A DNA stretch of 64,000 nucleotides from Shimia aestuarii (GCF_022814865.1 NZ_JAKVRD010000004.1:1-64000), one strand, 5' to 3'. Counted from the first letter of the stretch, positions 43,710 through 55,227 are shown. The notes: generated by a model not told the origin, from the sequence alone. Made by a program: numbers and translations.

Positions 43710-44876
43710 ATGACAGAGATGGTGTATGGCACGCTCCCGGCACAGGGAGGCGAGCCTGTTCTCCCTAAATGGTGGCGCACGCTCGACAAGTGGTCGCTGG
43801 CGGCAATTCTGATCCTTTTTGGGATCGGCGTTCTTCTCGGGCTTGCTGCTTCGCCGCCATTGGCCGAGAAGAACGGCTTTGCAGCCTTCCACTATGTCGA
43901 GAAACAGGTGATCTTTGGCGGATTGTCGCTGATCGCTATGCTGGTCACTTCGATGATGAGCCCTCGAGTGGTGCGACGCCTCGCCGTGATCGGATTCATC
44001 GTCACCGTGATCGCGCTTCTCGGTCTACCGCTCTTTGGCACGGATTTCGGCAAAGGCGCGATGCGGTGGTATTCCTTGGGCTTTGCGAGCGTACAACCCT
44101 CCGAGTTCCTCAAGCCCGCTTTTGTTGTTGTGGCAGCGTGGCTCATGGCGGCCAATGAAGAGATCAATGGTCCGCCCGGGCGTATTTGGTCTTTCTTCCT
44201 GATGCTCTCTCTGGTGGTGATCCTTGCGTTGCAGCCGGACTTCGGTCAAGCGAGCCTGATCCTTTTTGCATGGGGTGTGATGTATTTCGTCTCTGGTGCG
44301 TCGATGGTGCTCATTGCTGCAATTATTGTTGCAATTTATCCAGTTGCCCGTTTCGCCTATGCCAACTCTGAACATTTTGCGCGGCGCATTGATGGGTTCC
44401 TTGACCGTTCCGTTGATCCAACAACACAGCTTGGCTATGCGACCAACGCCATCCGCGAAGGCGGGCTCTATGGTGTCGGTGTCGGAGAGGGGCAGGTCAA
44501 GTGGTCCCTGCCGGATGCGCATACAGATTTCATTATCGCGGTAGCAGCCGAGGAATATGGGTTGGTCCTCGTCCTCGTGATCATCGCGCTTTATGCGAGC
44601 ATCGTGCTCCGCTCGTTCCTGCGCCTGATGCGAGAGCGTGATCCGTTTACCCGTATCGCAGGCACTGGACTCGCGGCCATGTTCGGCGTGCAAGCGATCA
44701 TCAACATGGGCGTCGCGGTTCGTCTTCTGCCCGCGAAGGGCATGACTTTGCCGTTCGTAAGCTATGGAGGCTCCTCTCTCGTTGCAGGGGGGATTGCAGT
44801 CGGCATGCTTTTGGCGTTTACCCGCAGCCGGCCTCAGGGCGAGATCGGAGATATCCTGCGGGGACATGTGAGATGA
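43710..44876 (+). CDS. ftsW: peptidoglycan glycosyltransferase FtsW (SEDS family)
   Basis: Ten-helix septal glycan polymerase acting with FtsI. 388 aa from 43710; the frame reaching 43569 has no family similarity. Characteristic pieces are [15 protein letters not shown] and the C-terminal [15 protein letters not shown]. Stop overlaps the murG start (ATGATGA). Confidence 0.95.
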   Translation: MTEMVYGTLPAQGGEPVLPKWWRTLDKWSLAAILILFGIGVLLGLAASPPLAEKNGFAAFHYVEKQVIFGGLSLIAMLVTSMMSPRVVRRLAVIGFIVTVIALLGLPLFGTDFGKGAMRWYSLGFASVQPSEFLKPAFVVVAAWLMAANEEINGPPGRIWSFFLMLSLVVILALQPDFGQASLILFAWGVMYFVSGASMVLIAAIIVAIYPVARFAYANSEHFARRIDGFLDRSVDPTTQLGYATNAIREGGLYGVGVGEGQVKWSLPDAHTDFIIAVAAEEYGLVLVLVIIALYASIVLRSFLRLMRERDPFTRIAGTGLAAMFGVQAIINMGVAVRLLPAKGMTLPFVSYGGSSLVAGGIAVGMLLAFTRSRPQGEIGDILRGHVR

Positions 44877-45970
44877 TGAAGAAACCATTGCTTGTCATCG
44901 CGGCAGGCGGCACAGGCGGGCATATGTTCCCCGCGCAAGCGTTGGCCGAAGTGATGCTGCGCAAGGGGTGGCGGGTCAAACTGACGACTGATGCGCGCGG
45001 TGCGCGCTACACTGGCGGGTTCCCTCACTCCACGGAAATTGAGCAAGTGTCGTCAGCGACCTTTGCGCGTGGCGGCAAGCTGGCCAAGCTTGCGGTACCA
45101 TTTCGGATTCTTGGAGGGGTGCTTTCTGCCGTGGTGAAACTACGTCGCGACCGCCCCGAAGTTGTTGTGGGTTTTGGCGGCTATCCGACGATCCCGGCCA
45201 TGGGCGCAGCGTGGGTGTTGAAGCTCCCGCGCATGATCCATGAGCAAAATGGTGTGCTGGGCCGCGTAAACCATCTCTTCGCATCCCGTGTGGATGCGGT
45301 GGCGTGTGGCACATGGCCGACCGATCTACCTGAAGGGGTCGAAGGGGTGCATGTTGGCAATCCGGTGCGCGCGGCTGTGCTCGAGCGCGCTGGGTCTGGC
45401 TATATCGCACCGGGCGACTACCCGATGTCGATCTTGGTGATCGGCGGCTCGCAGGGCGCGCGCATCCTGTCCGACACGGTGCCGAGCGCAATCGCCTCCC
45501 TTCCGCCAGAACTCCTGCGCAATATCCGTGTGAGCCATCAGGCCCGTGATGAAGATGGCGAACGCGTCGCAGCGTTCTATGCCGAGCACGGGATCGCCGC
45601 GGATGTGCAACCCTTCTTTCACGATGTTCCCGCGCGAATGAGTGAAGCGCAGCTTGTCATTTCGAGATCCGGCGCATCCTCCGTTGCCGATATCAGCGTG
45701 ATTGGGCGACCGTCTATCCTCATTCCCTTTGCTGCGGCCACTGGGGACCACCAGACCGCGAACGCGAAAGGGTTGGTCGAAGTTGGCGGAGCAATCCGAA
45801 TTCCCGAAAGCAAACTCAACGTTGCCTCCCTCGCAGAGCAGATCGCTCTGATCCTCGGCAATCCGTCGGGTGCGAACCAGATGGCGATGGCTGCGCTTTC
45901 TGTGGGCAAGCCTGAGGCGACACAAAGCCTTGTCGCGCTCGTTGAGATGCTGGCCAGTAAAGAAGAGTGA
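44873..45970 (+). CDS. murG: UDP-GlcNAc:lipid I N-acetylglucosamine transferase
   Basis: Membrane-associated GT-B enzyme making lipid II from lipid I. N-terminal [16 protein letters not shown], then [12 protein letters not shown] and [12 protein letters not shown], and the C-terminal [11 protein letters not shown]. 365 aa. Two ATG in tandem (44873, 44876). Couples to ftsW and murC. Confidence 0.96.
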   Translation: MMKKPLLVIAAGGTGGHMFPAQALAEVMLRKGWRVKLTTDARGARYTGGFPHSTEIEQVSSATFARGGKLAKLAVPFRILGGVLSAVVKLRRDRPEVVVGFGGYPTIPAMGAAWVLKLPRMIHEQNGVLGRVNHLFASRVDAVACGTWPTDLPEGVEGVHVGNPVRAAVLERAGSGYIAPGDYPMSILVIGGSQGARILSDTVPSAIASLPPELLRNIRVSHQARDEDGERVAAFYAEHGIAADVQPFFHDVPARMSEAQLVISRSGASSVADISVIGRPSILIPFAAATGDHQTANAKGLVEVGGAIRIPESKLNVASLAEQIALILGNPSGANQMAMAALSVGKPEATQSLVALVEMLASKEE

Positions 45971-45975
45971 AGACC

Positions 45976-47370
45976 ATGAATGCAGCGACGAAGCTCCCCG
46001 GAGATGTAGGCCCAATCCATTTTGTGGGCATCGGCGGAATCGGTATGTCGGGGATTGCCGAGGTTCTGTTGAACCATGGCTATGTCGTGCAGGGCTCTGA
46101 CCTCAAGTCGAGTAAGATCACGGAGCGCCTTGCAGACATGGGCGCCAAGGTCTTTGTCGGACAAAAAGCGGAGAACCTGGAGGGGGCGGAGGTCGTCGTG
46201 ATCTCGTCCGCGATCAAGCCGGGCAATCCAGAACTCGACGAAGCGCGCAAGCGCGGCCTACCGGTCGTGCGGCGCGCGGAAATGCTGGCCGAGTTGATGC
46301 GGCTCAAGTCAAACATCGCGGTCGCGGGGACCCACGGCAAGACGACAACGACGACCATGGTGGCGGCACTGCTCGATCATGGCAAGATTGACCCGACCGT
46401 TATCAACGGCGGTATCATCCATGCTTACGGCTCCAACGCGCGGGTTGGCGAAGGCGAATGGATGGTGGTCGAGGCCGACGAAAGCGACGGCACCTTCAAT
46501 CGCTTGCCGGCGACGATTGCCATCGTGACGAACATTGACCCCGAGCATATGGAGCATTGGGGCACTGAAGAAAACCTGCACAAAGGGTTCCTCGATTTCG
46601 TGTCGAACATCCCCTTCTATGGACTCGCAGTCTGCTGCACCGATGATCCCGATGTGCAGACCTTGGTTGGCAAGATAACCGACCGCCGTGTCGTGACCTT
46701 CGGATTTAACGCCCAAGCAGATGTTCGTGCCGTAAACCTCCACTTCAAGACCGGTATCGCGCATTTCGATATCAGGTTACAGCAGGAGGGCGAGATCATT
46801 GAGAACTGCACCCTTCCAATGCCGGGTGATCACAACGTCTCGAATGCTCTTTCCGCCGTTGCCGTGGCGCTTCATCTTGGTATGTCGAAGGATGAAATCC
46901 GAGAAGCGCTCGCCAAGTTTGGCGGCGTAAACCGGCGCTTCACGCGGGTCGGTGAGTGGAAGGGCATCCCGATCATTGACGACTATGGTCACCATCCGGT
47001 CGAGATTGCAGCGGTCCTTAAGGCGGCGCGCCAGGCCTGCGAGGGCCGTGTCATAGCTGTCCACCAACCGCATCGTTTCACACGGTTGCATTCGCTCTTT
47101 GAGGATTTCTGCGCCTGTTTCAATGAGGCCGATGTCGTCGGAATTGCCGAAGTCTTCGCCGCGGGGGAACAGCCTATCGAGGGTGCGAGCCGCGATGATC
47201 TCGTTGCCGGGCTCGTGGCGCATGGCCATCGCCACGCGATCGCAATTGACAGCGAGGACGACCTCGAAGCCCTTGTGCGCGCTGAGGCGAAATCAGGCGA
47301 TATCGTGGTCTGCCTTGGGGCTGGTACGATCAGTGCCTGGGCAAACAACCTCGCCAAACGATTGGGATAA
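45976..47370 (+). CDS. murC: UDP-MurNAc:L-alanine ligase
   Basis: First amino acid addition to UDP-MurNAc. [14 protein letters not shown] near the N-terminus and ATP-binding [11 protein letters not shown]; later [12 protein letters not shown]. 464 aa from ATG 45976; a GTG at 45967 overlapping the murG stop (GTGA) is the alternative. Confidence 0.96.
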   Translation: MNAATKLPGDVGPIHFVGIGGIGMSGIAEVLLNHGYVVQGSDLKSSKITERLADMGAKVFVGQKAENLEGAEVVVISSAIKPGNPELDEARKRGLPVVRRAEMLAELMRLKSNIAVAGTHGKTTTTTMVAALLDHGKIDPTVINGGIIHAYGSNARVGEGEWMVVEADESDGTFNRLPATIAIVTNIDPEHMEHWGTEENLHKGFLDFVSNIPFYGLAVCCTDDPDVQTLVGKITDRRVVTFGFNAQADVRAVNLHFKTGIAHFDIRLQQEGEIIENCTLPMPGDHNVSNALSAVAVALHLGMSKDEIREALAKFGGVNRRFTRVGEWKGIPIIDDYGHHPVEIAAVLKAARQACEGRVIAVHQPHRFTRLHSLFEDFCACFNEADVVGIAEVFAAGEQPIEGASRDDLVAGLVAHGHRHAIAIDSEDDLEALVRAEAKSGDIVVCLGAGTISAWANNLAKRLG

Positions 47371-47465
47371 GCCAGGCAGCGCCAAACCCTTAGGTTGGGG
47401 CTTGCAACTTGCGTGGCTTGGGCAAAGACTGGCGGCGAGAGAAAACCGCCGGACAGGAGCAGGTC

Positions 47466-48653
47466 ATGGCAGAGCATCTCAAGCGACGCATCGGCTTCGG
47501 GCTTCTGACGGCCTATGGTGTGGGCGTCATGGTTGGTGCCGGGATCTATGTCTTGGTCGGTGCGGTGGCGGCGGAAGCAGGCATTTGGGCGCCGCTCTCC
47601 TTTCTTCTCGCGGGCTTGATCGCGGCCCCGACTGCACTTTCCTACTCCGAGTTTTCTGCACGTATTCCCGAAGCTGCGGGCGAGGCAGCCTATATTCGTC
47701 AGGGGCTAGAAAGCCGGGCTCTGGCGGTTGTGGTGGGCCTTGCCATCGTTGCGGCTGGGACGATCTCGGCGGCGGCAGTGCTTCGGGGCGGAACGGGCTA
47801 TCTTATGCTTGTGATCGATCTTGAGGCCAATTGGACCATGGTTGCGCTTGGTCTGGGGTTGGCGGCTGTTGCGGTCTTCGGTGTCATGGAGAGCCTTTCA
47901 CTTGCTGCAATCTTTACCGTGGTCGAGCTATGCGGGCTCGGCCTCGTCATATGGGCTGGCTGGGACGCGCCCGCGAGCGTGGATTGGGGAGCTGCGCCGC
48001 CCATCGTTTTCTCCGGGGTCGCGGCGGCTGCAGTTCTGGCCTTCTTCGCGTTTATCGGCTTTGAGGATATCGTCAACATGGCCGAAGAAGTGGCCCAGCC
48101 CGAGCGTACCATGCCGCGTGCAATCCTTGCGGCGCTGGTTCTCACGACGGTGATCTATGCTCTTGTATCGGTCGCCGCGGTGCGCGCGGTGCCTCTTGAG
48201 GCGCTAGGGGCGAGCGAGCGTCCCCTGGCTTTGGTCTGGCAAGCGGCACAAGGCGGTGACGCCAAGTTTCTTTCAACCATAGCGGTGTTTGCAGCGCTGA
48301 ATGGTGTCCTTGCCCAGATCGTCATGGCGAGCCGCGTGCTTTTTGGCCTTGGCAAACGCGAGAAGGTGTTTGCACTATTTCATCATGTATGGCCTCGCAC
48401 CGGCACACCCGTCTTGGCGACATGCCTCGTCGGATGCCTTGTCGTGCTTGGCGCAATCGCACTGGATGTCGGGCTATTGGCCGAGATGACGTCTTCCATA
48501 CTGCTTGCGGTCTTTGTCCTCGTGAACCTCGCGTTGATCTTCGAGAAGCGGCGCGAACCCGAGGCGCCATTCAGAGTGCCCATGTTTGTGCCTGTGATCG
48601 GGCTATGCCTGTCCGCTGGAGCGTTGCTTTTCAATATTCAGGGGGCACTATGA
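47466..48653 (+). CDS. APC family permease
   Basis: 395-aa polytopic transporter of the amino acid-polyamine-organocation superfamily. The first helix has YGVGVMVGAGIYVLVGAVAA, the family's GAGI(Y/F) motif, and a later segment FFAFIGFEDIVNMAEEVAQPERTMP is the classic loop. CAGGAGCAGG precedes the ATG. It lies inside the dcw cluster between murC and murB with two small DUF2484 genes, the first overlapping its stop (ATGA). The substrate is unknown. Confidence 0.88.
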   Translation: MAEHLKRRIGFGLLTAYGVGVMVGAGIYVLVGAVAAEAGIWAPLSFLLAGLIAAPTALSYSEFSARIPEAAGEAAYIRQGLESRALAVVVGLAIVAAGTISAAAVLRGGTGYLMLVIDLEANWTMVALGLGLAAVAVFGVMESLSLAAIFTVVELCGLGLVIWAGWDAPASVDWGAAPPIVFSGVAAAAVLAFFAFIGFEDIVNMAEEVAQPERTMPRAILAALVLTTVIYALVSVAAVRAVPLEALGASERPLALVWQAAQGGDAKFLSTIAVFAALNGVLAQIVMASRVLFGLGKREKVFALFHHVWPRTGTPVLATCLVGCLVVLGAIALDVGLLAEMTSSILLAVFVLVNLALIFEKRREPEAPFRVPMFVPVIGLCLSAGALLFNIQGAL

Positions 48654-48904
48654 GCCTTTCAATGATCCTTGGATGCTTTTGGGTGCTGGCGGCTGCGCTC
48701 GTTGCGATGCTACCGATGCGGAGGCAATACGCGCCTGGCATTGTGCTCTTGCTTGCGGCACCCCTCCTGATCAGCGTGATCTTCTGGGAGCATGGGGTCT
48801 GGTTCGGGTTTGCCGCGCTGTTTGCGTTTGTTTCAATGTTCCGAAACCCGCTCCGGTATCTTTGGAAGCGTCTGCGCGGCGAAAAGCCGGAGATCCCCAG
48901 ATGA
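48650..48904 (+). CDS. DUF2484 family small membrane protein (first copy)
   Basis: 84 aa with about three hydrophobic segments: MSLSMILGCFWVLAAALVAM, GIVLLLAAPLLISVIFW and GFAALFAFVSMF, then a basic tail (RYLWKRLRGEK). DUF2484 is a small family found mostly in Rhodobacterales, to my knowledge commonly next to murB. ATGA overlaps on both sides (permease before, second DUF2484 after). Function unknown. Confidence 0.82.
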   Translation: MSLSMILGCFWVLAAALVAMLPMRRQYAPGIVLLLAAPLLISVIFWEHGVWFGFAALFAFVSMFRNPLRYLWKRLRGEKPEIPR

Positions 48905-49155
48905 GCCTATCCCTTATACTCGCACTTGCATGGTTGGTTGCCGTGAACGTCAGGGGCATGTTCCCGAGCCGGGATCATCATTGGCGTTTCGCCTATATGA
49001 TGATGGCAGTAGGTGCGCCGATCCTTGCATTTGTTTGGTGGCAGGAGGGGACTTGGTACGCGGCCGGGCTCCTTGTTCTCGCGGGCTGGGTGATGCGCTG
49101 GCCGGTCATCTATGGTTGGCGCTGGCTACGTCGAAGGGTTGGGCGCAAGGTGTGA
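48901..49155 (+). CDS. DUF2484 family small membrane protein (second copy)
   Basis: 84 aa, the same length as its neighbour and with the same start (MSLS-IL) and layout: three hydrophobic stretches, a W-rich middle ([11 protein letters not shown]) and a basic tail ([11 protein letters not shown]). It is most simply a tandem duplicate of the first copy. Ends 73 bp before murB. Confidence 0.82.
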   Translation: MSLSLILALAWLVAVNVRGMFPSRDHHWRFAYMMMAVGAPILAFVWWQEGTWYAAGLLVLAGWVMRWPVIYGWRWLRRRVGRKV

Positions 49156-49228
49156 CTTTTCCAGTCCTATGGCTTGCTTCCCAAGAGGGGATTGCCCAAA
49201 AGGAGGGCGCGAAACTAGAGAGGCTCGC

Positions 49229-50155
49229 ATGACGCATATTCCCACACCTCGCGGCAAACTGGCAGAGAACCGTCCCCTTGCGGACCTGACTTGGCTACGC
49301 GTTGGCGGACCCGCGGATTGGTTCTTTCAGCCTGCTGATGTCGAAGACCTTGCGGCTTTCTTGCGCGACTTGCCCGAGGACGTGGCCGTATTCCCGATGG
49401 GGGTCGGTTCAAACCTGATCGTGCGCGATGGAGGTCTGCGCGCCGTTGTGATCCGTTTGGGGCGCGGTTTCAATACGGTCGAGATCGATGGGAACCGCGT
49501 GACCGCAGGCGTTGCTATGCTGGATGCGCATGTCGCGCGCAAGGCCGGTCAGGCTGGTCTTGACCTGACATTCCTGCGCACCATCCCCGGCGCGATCGGT
49601 GGTGCGGTGCGGATGAATGCCGGATGCTATGGCACCTATGTGGCAGATGTCTTCGTCGAGGCCAAAGCCGTGACGCGGTCCGGCGAGATCGTGACCTTGA
49701 CTGCGGATGATCTCAACTTCCAGTATCGCCAGACCGACCTTCCCGAAGGCTGGGTCTTGACCGAGGCGACGTTTGAGGCCCCGGCGGGCGATCCAGAAGA
49801 CCTTGCGCAGCGCATGGATGACCAACTCGCCAAGCGTGATGCAACACAGCCGACCAAAGATCGCACCGCCGGAAGCACTTTTCGGAACCCGGCTGGATTT
49901 TCCTCGACAGGCAAAGACGATGATGTGCATGACTTGAAGGCATGGAAACTCATAGACGACGCAGGCATGCGCGGTGCACGCATTGGCGGTGCGCAGATGA
50001 GTGAGAAACACTCAAATTTTATGCTCAACACCGGGGACGCCACCGCTGCGGACCTCGAGAATCTCGGTGAAGAAGTCAGAAAAAGGGTTTTCCAAAACAG
50101 CGGAATAGAGCTAGTATGGGAAATCAAGCGCGTTGGAGAACCAGCGGCTGAATGA
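49229..50155 (+). CDS. murB: UDP-N-acetylenolpyruvoylglucosamine reductase
   Basis: FAD/NADPH reductase completing UDP-MurNAc. [16 protein letters not shown] and [13 protein letters not shown] near the N-terminus; the catalytic serine is in GSTFRNP and the C-terminal EKHSNFMLN is typical of the short (type IIa) class. 308 aa from the ATG at 49229. Confidence 0.96.
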   Translation: MTHIPTPRGKLAENRPLADLTWLRVGGPADWFFQPADVEDLAAFLRDLPEDVAVFPMGVGSNLIVRDGGLRAVVIRLGRGFNTVEIDGNRVTAGVAMLDAHVARKAGQAGLDLTFLRTIPGAIGGAVRMNAGCYGTYVADVFVEAKAVTRSGEIVTLTADDLNFQYRQTDLPEGWVLTEATFEAPAGDPEDLAQRMDDQLAKRDATQPTKDRTAGSTFRNPAGFSSTGKDDDVHDLKAWKLIDDAGMRGARIGGAQMSEKHSNFMLNTGDATAADLENLGEEVRKRVFQNSGIELVWEIKRVGEPAAE

Positions 50156-50238
50156 CTTCCGGTCGCAGGCTAATCAGACCGGACAGCAGTTAAAAAACAG
50201 GACCGAAAACGGTCCGGGACATTGGGGCACGAACGGGT

Positions 50239-51153
50239 ATGTCGAGCAGGGCAAACCCCAAAGTGGCGGTATTGATGGGTGGGCCTTCGGCTGAGCGCGA
50301 AGTCTCGCTGACATCCGGGCGCGAATGCGCTGCCGCGCTGCGGGAAGCAGGGTATGATGTTATCGAGGTCGATGCGGGCCCCGATCTATCTGCGCGCTTG
50401 GCTGATCTCAAACCTGATGTGGCTTTCAACGCCTTGCATGGACGCTGGGGCGAAGATGGTTGTGTGCAAGGGATGCTTGAGTGGATGGGCATTCCCTATA
50501 CCCATTCCGGTGTCCTGGCTTCGGCGCTCGCGATGGATAAACAGCGGTCGAAGGATGTGTATCGGGCGTGCGGATTGCCGGTCGTTGAGAGCATCATCTG
50601 TCCGAAAAGCGAAGTCAGCAAACGCCATGTCATGGCGCCACCCTATGTTGTGAAGCCCAACAACGAGGGGTCTTCCGTTGGTGTCTACCTTGTGAACGAA
50701 GCGGCAAACAGTCCGCCCCACCTTTCCGAAGAGATGCCTGAGTTTGTCATGGTTGAAACCTTCGCGCCGGGGCGCGAGCTTACGACAACGGTCATGGGTG
50801 ATCGCGCGTTGACTGTGACCGATATCCTGACTGATGGCTGGTATGATTACGACGCCAAGTACAAGGAGGGTGGTTCGCATCACGTGGTGCCGGCGGACGT
50901 GCCACAAGAGATTTTCGATGCCTGCCTCGACTACGCGCTGCGCGCCCACGACGCCTTGGGATGCCGCGGGGTCAGTCGGACCGATTTCCGTTGGGACGAA
51001 GCTCGCGGCCTTGAGGGGCTGATCCTTCTTGAAACCAATACGCAGCCAGGCATGACGCCCACGTCACTCGCTCCTGAGCAAGCCGGGCAACTCGGAATTT
51101 CTTTCTCGGAGTTCTGCGCTTGGATGGTGGAGGACGCGTCGTGCAACAGGTAG
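50239..51153 (+). CDS. ddl: D-alanine-D-alanine ligase
   Basis: ATP-grasp enzyme supplying D-Ala-D-Ala to Mur[17 protein letters not shown] at the N-terminus, then [13 protein letters not shown] and, at the end, [15 protein letters not shown]. 304 aa. The end overlaps ftsQ by 13 bp. Confidence 0.96.
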   Translation: MSSRANPKVAVLMGGPSAEREVSLTSGRECAAALREAGYDVIEVDAGPDLSARLADLKPDVAFNALHGRWGEDGCVQGMLEWMGIPYTHSGVLASALAMDKQRSKDVYRACGLPVVESIICPKSEVSKRHVMAPPYVVKPNNEGSSVGVYLVNEAANSPPHLSEEMPEFVMVETFAPGRELTTTVMGDRALTVTDILTDGWYDYDAKYKEGGSHHVVPADVPQEIFDACLDYALRAHDALGCRGVSRTDFRWDEARGLEGLILLETNTQPGMTPTSLAPEQAGQLGISFSEFCAWMVEDASCNR

Positions 51154-52016
51154 GCCTCAAGAGCGATCCAGCCCCTTCACGCTGGGCCTATCGTTTTGAG
51201 CGGTTGATGCTGACACCGTTCTTCCGGCTCTTCTTGCGCGTCATTTTGCCCTTCCTGGTCGTCTTTGGCATGGCCGCGATCTGGCTTTCTGACGAGATGC
51301 GGCGCGATCAGTTGTCTGGCTGGGTACATGAGGCGCGTGTTAGCATCGAAACGCGCCCCGAGTTCATGGTTAACGTGATGGCAATCGACGGCGCCTCGGT
51401 AGGTATTGCCGAGGATATCCGGGAAATCATGCCAATTGATTTTCCGATCAGCTCATTCGATCTCGATCTCGACCACATTCAAGAGCAGGTCGCAGGTCTA
51501 CCAGCTGTGGCTTCTGCGACTGTCCGTATCCGTCCCGGTGGGATCATGCAGATCACCATCACTGAACGCGACCCGGTCATGGTCTGGCGATCGCGGGACG
51601 GGCTTTTCCTCGTGGACCAGGAAGGATTTGTCGTCGCGCCAGCCCGGTCAAGATCAGAGCATGCGAACCTACCGCTCATGGCAGGGGCTGGGGCGGAGCT
51701 ACACGTTGTGGAAGCGCGTTCGCTTTTTGCGGCTGCCGAGCCTCTGCGATCCCAGTTGCGCGGGCTTGTGCGCGTCGGCGAGCGACGTTGGGACATGGTC
51801 CTCAAGGATGGTCAGCGCATCCTCTTGCCAGAAGAAGGGGCGGTTCAGGCGCTTGAGCGAGTCATCGCGCTCAGCCAGGCACAAGACCTGCTGGCGCGCG
51901 ATCTGACCATTGTGGATATGCGTTTGCCTGAACGGCCAACGCTACGAATTGCCGAAAGATCAGTTGAAGATTGGTGGCGCTTGCGGCGCCTTGAAGTTGG
52001 GAACACAGAAGAATGA
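51141..52016 (+). CDS. ftsQ: cell division protein FtsQ
   Basis: Bitopic division protein with one N-terminal helix ([19 protein letters not shown]), a POTRA domain ([22 protein letters not shown] in part; [18 protein letters not shown]) and a beta domain. The GTG at 51141 is chosen because GGAGG lies 7 bp upstream; ATG 51120 is less well placed. 291 aa. Confidence 0.92.
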   Translation: MQQVGLKSDPAPSRWAYRFERLMLTPFFRLFLRVILPFLVVFGMAAIWLSDEMRRDQLSGWVHEARVSIETRPEFMVNVMAIDGASVGIAEDIREIMPIDFPISSFDLDLDHIQEQVAGLPAVASATVRIRPGGIMQITITERDPVMVWRSRDGLFLVDQEGFVVAPARSRSEHANLPLMAGAGAELHVVEARSLFAAAEPLRSQLRGLVRVGERRWDMVLKDGQRILLPEEGAVQALERVIALSQAQDLLARDLTIVDMRLPERPTLRIAERSVEDWWRLRRLEVGNTEE

Positions 52017-53347
52017 TGGAGCTATATGAATCCCAGCGCGCGATGCGCAACATGCGAAAGGCCGCCATGCAGAGAGGTGTCGTGGCCATTCTGGATGTGG
52101 GGAGTTCCAAGATTGCCTGTCTCGTGCTGCGCTTTGACGGCACCGAGCGTTTGGCCGAAGTCGAGGGGATCGGCTCAATGGCGGGCCAGAGCGGCTTCCG
52201 TGTCATCGGGGCGGCAACCACGCGGTCACGTGGCGTGCGTTTCGGCGAGGTTTCAGCCATGCAAGAGACAGAGCGCGCCATTCGCACCGTTGTTCAGGCC
52301 GCGCAGAAGATGGCGAAGATCCGCGTCGACCATGTGATTGCCTGCTTCTCGGGGGCGTCCCCACGTTCGTATGGTCTTGCCGGTCGGATCGGGCTTGAGG
52401 GCCACGTGGTCAATGAACAAGACGTTGCACGCGTCTTGGCGTCTTGCGATATGCCCGACTACGGCGACGGGCGTGAGGTGCTGCACGCTCAGCCCGTCAA
52501 TTTCGCACTGGATCATCGGACGGGGCTTTCCGATCCGCGCGGGCAGATGGGCCAAGAGCTTGCCACCGATATGCATATGCTCACCGTGGATGCCATTGCG
52601 GTGCAGAACCTTGCGCATTGCGTTAAGCGGTGTGATCTCGAACTGGCGGGCATTGCCTCTTCGTCTTATGTCTCTGCGCTCTCGGCGCTTGTGGAAGACG
52701 AGCAAGAACTCGGCGCGGCATGCGTTGATCTCGGCGGTGGCACCACCGGTGTTTCGATCTTCATGAAAAAACATATGATCTATGCGGATGCCGTGCGCAT
52801 GGGCGGCGAGCACGTCACCTCGGATATTTCGATGGGACTGCAGGTGCCGACAGCGATGGCTGAGCGGATCAAGACCTTCTATGGCGGTGTCTATGCGACG
52901 GGTATGGATGACCGTGAGATGATCGAGCTCGAGAGCGATACTGGCGATTGGGAGCATGATCGCCGCCGCGTGAGTCGCGCAGAACTGATCGGGATCATGC
53001 GGCCGCGCGTAGAGGAAATCCTCGAGGAAGTGCGCACGCTTCTTGATGCCGCTGGTTTTGAGTATCTACCGAGCCAGAAAATTGTGCTGACAGGCGGCGG
53101 GAGCCAGATACCCGGGCTTGACGGTTTGGCCTCCAAGATCCTCGGGCAGCAGGTACGCCTCGGGCGGCCGCTCCGGGTGCATGGTTTGCCGCAGGCGGCG
53201 ACGGGGCCGAGCTTTGCGAGTGCGGTCGGCATGTGCCTCTTTGCGACACACCCTCAAGATGAGTGGTGGGATTTCGATCTGCCAGTCGAACGCTATCCTG
53301 TGCGAAGCATCAAGAGGGCGGTGCGCTGGTTCAAAGAGAATTGGTAG
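52013..53347 (+). CDS. ftsA: cell division protein FtsA
   Basis: Actin-like protein that anchors FtsZ to the membrane. Phosphate-binding VAILDVGSSKIACLVL, then CVDLGGGTTGVSIF and LTGGGSQIPGL. A C-terminal amphipathic end (IKRAVRWFKENW) is the membrane anchor. 444 aa. Starts within the ftsQ stop (ATGATGG). Confidence 0.96.
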   Translation: MMELYESQRAMRNMRKAAMQRGVVAILDVGSSKIACLVLRFDGTERLAEVEGIGSMAGQSGFRVIGAATTRSRGVRFGEVSAMQETERAIRTVVQAAQKMAKIRVDHVIACFSGASPRSYGLAGRIGLEGHVVNEQDVARVLASCDMPDYGDGREVLHAQPVNFALDHRTGLSDPRGQMGQELATDMHMLTVDAIAVQNLAHCVKRCDLELAGIASSSYVSALSALVEDEQELGAACVDLGGGTTGVSIFMKKHMIYADAVRMGGEHVTSDISMGLQVPTAMAERIKTFYGGVYATGMDDREMIELESDTGDWEHDRRRVSRAELIGIMRPRVEEILEEVRTLLDAAGFEYLPSQKIVLTGGGSQIPGLDGLASKILGQQVRLGRPLRVHGLPQAATGPSFASAVGMCLFATHPQDEWWDFDLPVERYPVRSIKRAVRWFKENW

Positions 53348-53553
53348 GCACGTCTGACGCGCGGAATCTTGCCGGTGTCGTGCGTCTATATATGCCGAAA
53401 AACGCGAAATATCGGGAATCGTGATGAAAATGCGCCCATATTTTGGGTCAAAATGCGCTTTTTCTCGTGACGATTCCTCCCGTCTTGGGTAATAATAGTG
53501 TTGAGTAGGTAAAAAACCGCAGCAAATGCGGACCATAGAACAGGCGGAAAACC
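53348..53553 (+). promoter_or_regulatory. ftsZ leader/promoter region
   Basis: 206 bp. It carries three GANTC sites (53364, 53416, 53472), the last two forming a GAATCGT/ACGATTC inverted pair that encloses two AAAATGCGC direct repeats (53427-53435 and 53450-53458). TAATAAT at 53490-53496 is a possible -10. GANTC is the CcrM methylation site in alphaproteobacteria. Confidence 0.5.
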
Positions 53554-55203
53554 ATGACTCTGAATCTGACTATGCCCGACCAGGGTGACCTCAAGCCGCG
53601 TATCTCGGTTTTCGGTGTCGGCGGTGCCGGCGGCAACGCAGTGAACAACATGATCGAAAAGGCGCTCGAGGGCGTGGATTTTGTTGTGGCGAATACGGAT
53701 GCGCAGGCACTCCAGCAAAGCCAATCGAAAAGCCGAATTCAGCTCGGCGTGAAAGTGACCGAGGGCCTCGGGGCCGGGGCACGTGCAACTGTTGGTGCGG
53801 CTGCCGCCGAAGAAAGCATCGAACAGATCGTTGACCAACTCGCAGGCGCACACATGTGCTTCATCACGGCCGGTATGGGCGGTGGCACGGGCACCGGCGC
53901 CGCGCCGATCATCGCGCAGGCGGCACGGGAACTTGGTGTCCTGACCGTTGGTGTCGTTACCAAGCCGTTTCAGTTCGAAGGCGCGAAGCGGATGCGCCAG
54001 GCCGAAGAGGGCGTCGAAGCTCTCCAGAAGGTCGTGGACACGCTGATCATTATTCCGAACCAAAACCTCTTCCGTCTCGCCACGGAGAAGACCACGTTCA
54101 CCGAGGCCTTCTCGATGGCCGACGATGTTCTGTATCAGGGTGTCAAAGGCGTTACCGACCTGATGGTGCGCCCCGGTCTGATCAACCTCGACTTTGCCGA
54201 CGTGCGCGCCGTGATGGACGAGATGGGCAAGGCGATGATGGGCACCGGCGAAGCCGATGGCGAGGATCGCGCGATCCAAGCCGCTGAAAAAGCGATTGCG
54301 AACCCGCTTCTTGACGAGATTTCCCTGCGTGGCGCGCGCGGTGTGCTGATCAACATCACTGGCGGACATGACCTGACTCTGTTCGAACTGGATGAAGCCG
54401 CAAACCGCATTCGCGAAGAAGTGGACCCGGACGCGAACATCATCGTTGGCTCTACCTTGGATGACACGCTCGAAGGTGCGATGCGGGTGTCGGTCGTGGC
54501 AACCGGAATTGATGCTTCGGAAGTGCATTCGGATATCCCGGTGCGCCGCCCGCTGGCCCAACCGCTGAACCCGCATGTCCTTGAGGACGCCGCGCATCAC
54601 GCTGTGCAGCCTGAGCCGGAAGTTGCGCGAGACCCGATTGCCGAGCCGGAAGTGGCGGTGGCTTCCGCAGACACCGAGCCGACTTTCTTTAGCAGTTTCG
54701 ACGCTGAGCGTGCCGCGGCTCAAGAGCAGATGGAAGACATCTTCGAAGAGTCTGCGTCCTACGAAGAACCAGCTGCCGATGATCTGCCGCCACCGGCATA
54801 CCAAGCGCGTCCGCAGCAACAGTTCGCCCCGCAGGCCCAAGCCGCCTACGAGGAAGACGATGTCGCACAGTATGTCGCGCCGAAAGCTCCGCCTCTTGGG
54901 TCACCGTCGCCGGAAGTTCTGCAGCGCCTGCGTGCAGCTGCGGACAAGGCACCCGGGCGTCGCCCGATGGAAGCCGCAGAGCAGCCGCAAGCCGCTCCTG
55001 CACCGCGTGCCGAAGAGCCTCGCAAAGGTGGTTTCGGCCTGAACTCCCTGATTGGTCGCATGACAGGCCACGGACAGGAGGCAGAGCGTCCTGTGCATCA
55101 CGCAGGGCATGCCCAGCCGACGATGCACGCGGTTCAGCCGGAAGCTGATGAAGATCAGGAACGGATCGAAATTCCGGCCTTCTTGCGCCGACAGGCGAAC
55201 TAA
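53554..55203 (+). CDS. ftsZ: cell division protein FtsZ
   Basis: Tubulin-like GTPase forming the division ring. [13 protein letters not shown] at the N-terminus, the tubulin signature [12 protein letters not shown], and NxxxF/D residues in the T7 loop ([11 protein letters not shown]). The GTPase core ends near residue 320; a long linker rich in proline, glutamate, glutamine and alanine follows, ending in [11 protein letters not shown], the C-terminal peptide that binds FtsA. 549 aa, long for the family but common in Rhodobacterales. Confidence 0.97.
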   Translation: MTLNLTMPDQGDLKPRISVFGVGGAGGNAVNNMIEKALEGVDFVVANTDAQALQQSQSKSRIQLGVKVTEGLGAGARATVGAAAAEESIEQIVDQLAGAHMCFITAGMGGGTGTGAAPIIAQAARELGVLTVGVVTKPFQFEGAKRMRQAEEGVEALQKVVDTLIIIPNQNLFRLATEKTTFTEAFSMADDVLYQGVKGVTDLMVRPGLINLDFADVRAVMDEMGKAMMGTGEADGEDRAIQAAEKAIANPLLDEISLRGARGVLINITGGHDLTLFELDEAANRIREEVDPDANIIVGSTLDDTLEGAMRVSVVATGIDASEVHSDIPVRRPLAQPLNPHVLEDAAHHAVQPEPEVARDPIAEPEVAVASADTEPTFFSSFDAERAAAQEQMEDIFEESASYEEPAADDLPPPAYQARPQQQFAPQAQAAYEEDDVAQYVAPKAPPLGSPSPEVLQRLRAAADKAPGRRPMEAAEQPQAAPAPRAEEPRKGGFGLNSLIGRMTGHGQEAERPVHHAGHAQPTMHAVQPEADEDQERIEIPAFLRRQAN

Positions 55204-55227
55204 CGCGCAGAAAAAGCGTGACGATGA

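Noticed and set aside
53386-54840. 484-codon minus-strand open frame opposite ftsZ
   Set aside because: Antisense of the GTPase core and the ftsZ leader; no independent coding evidence.
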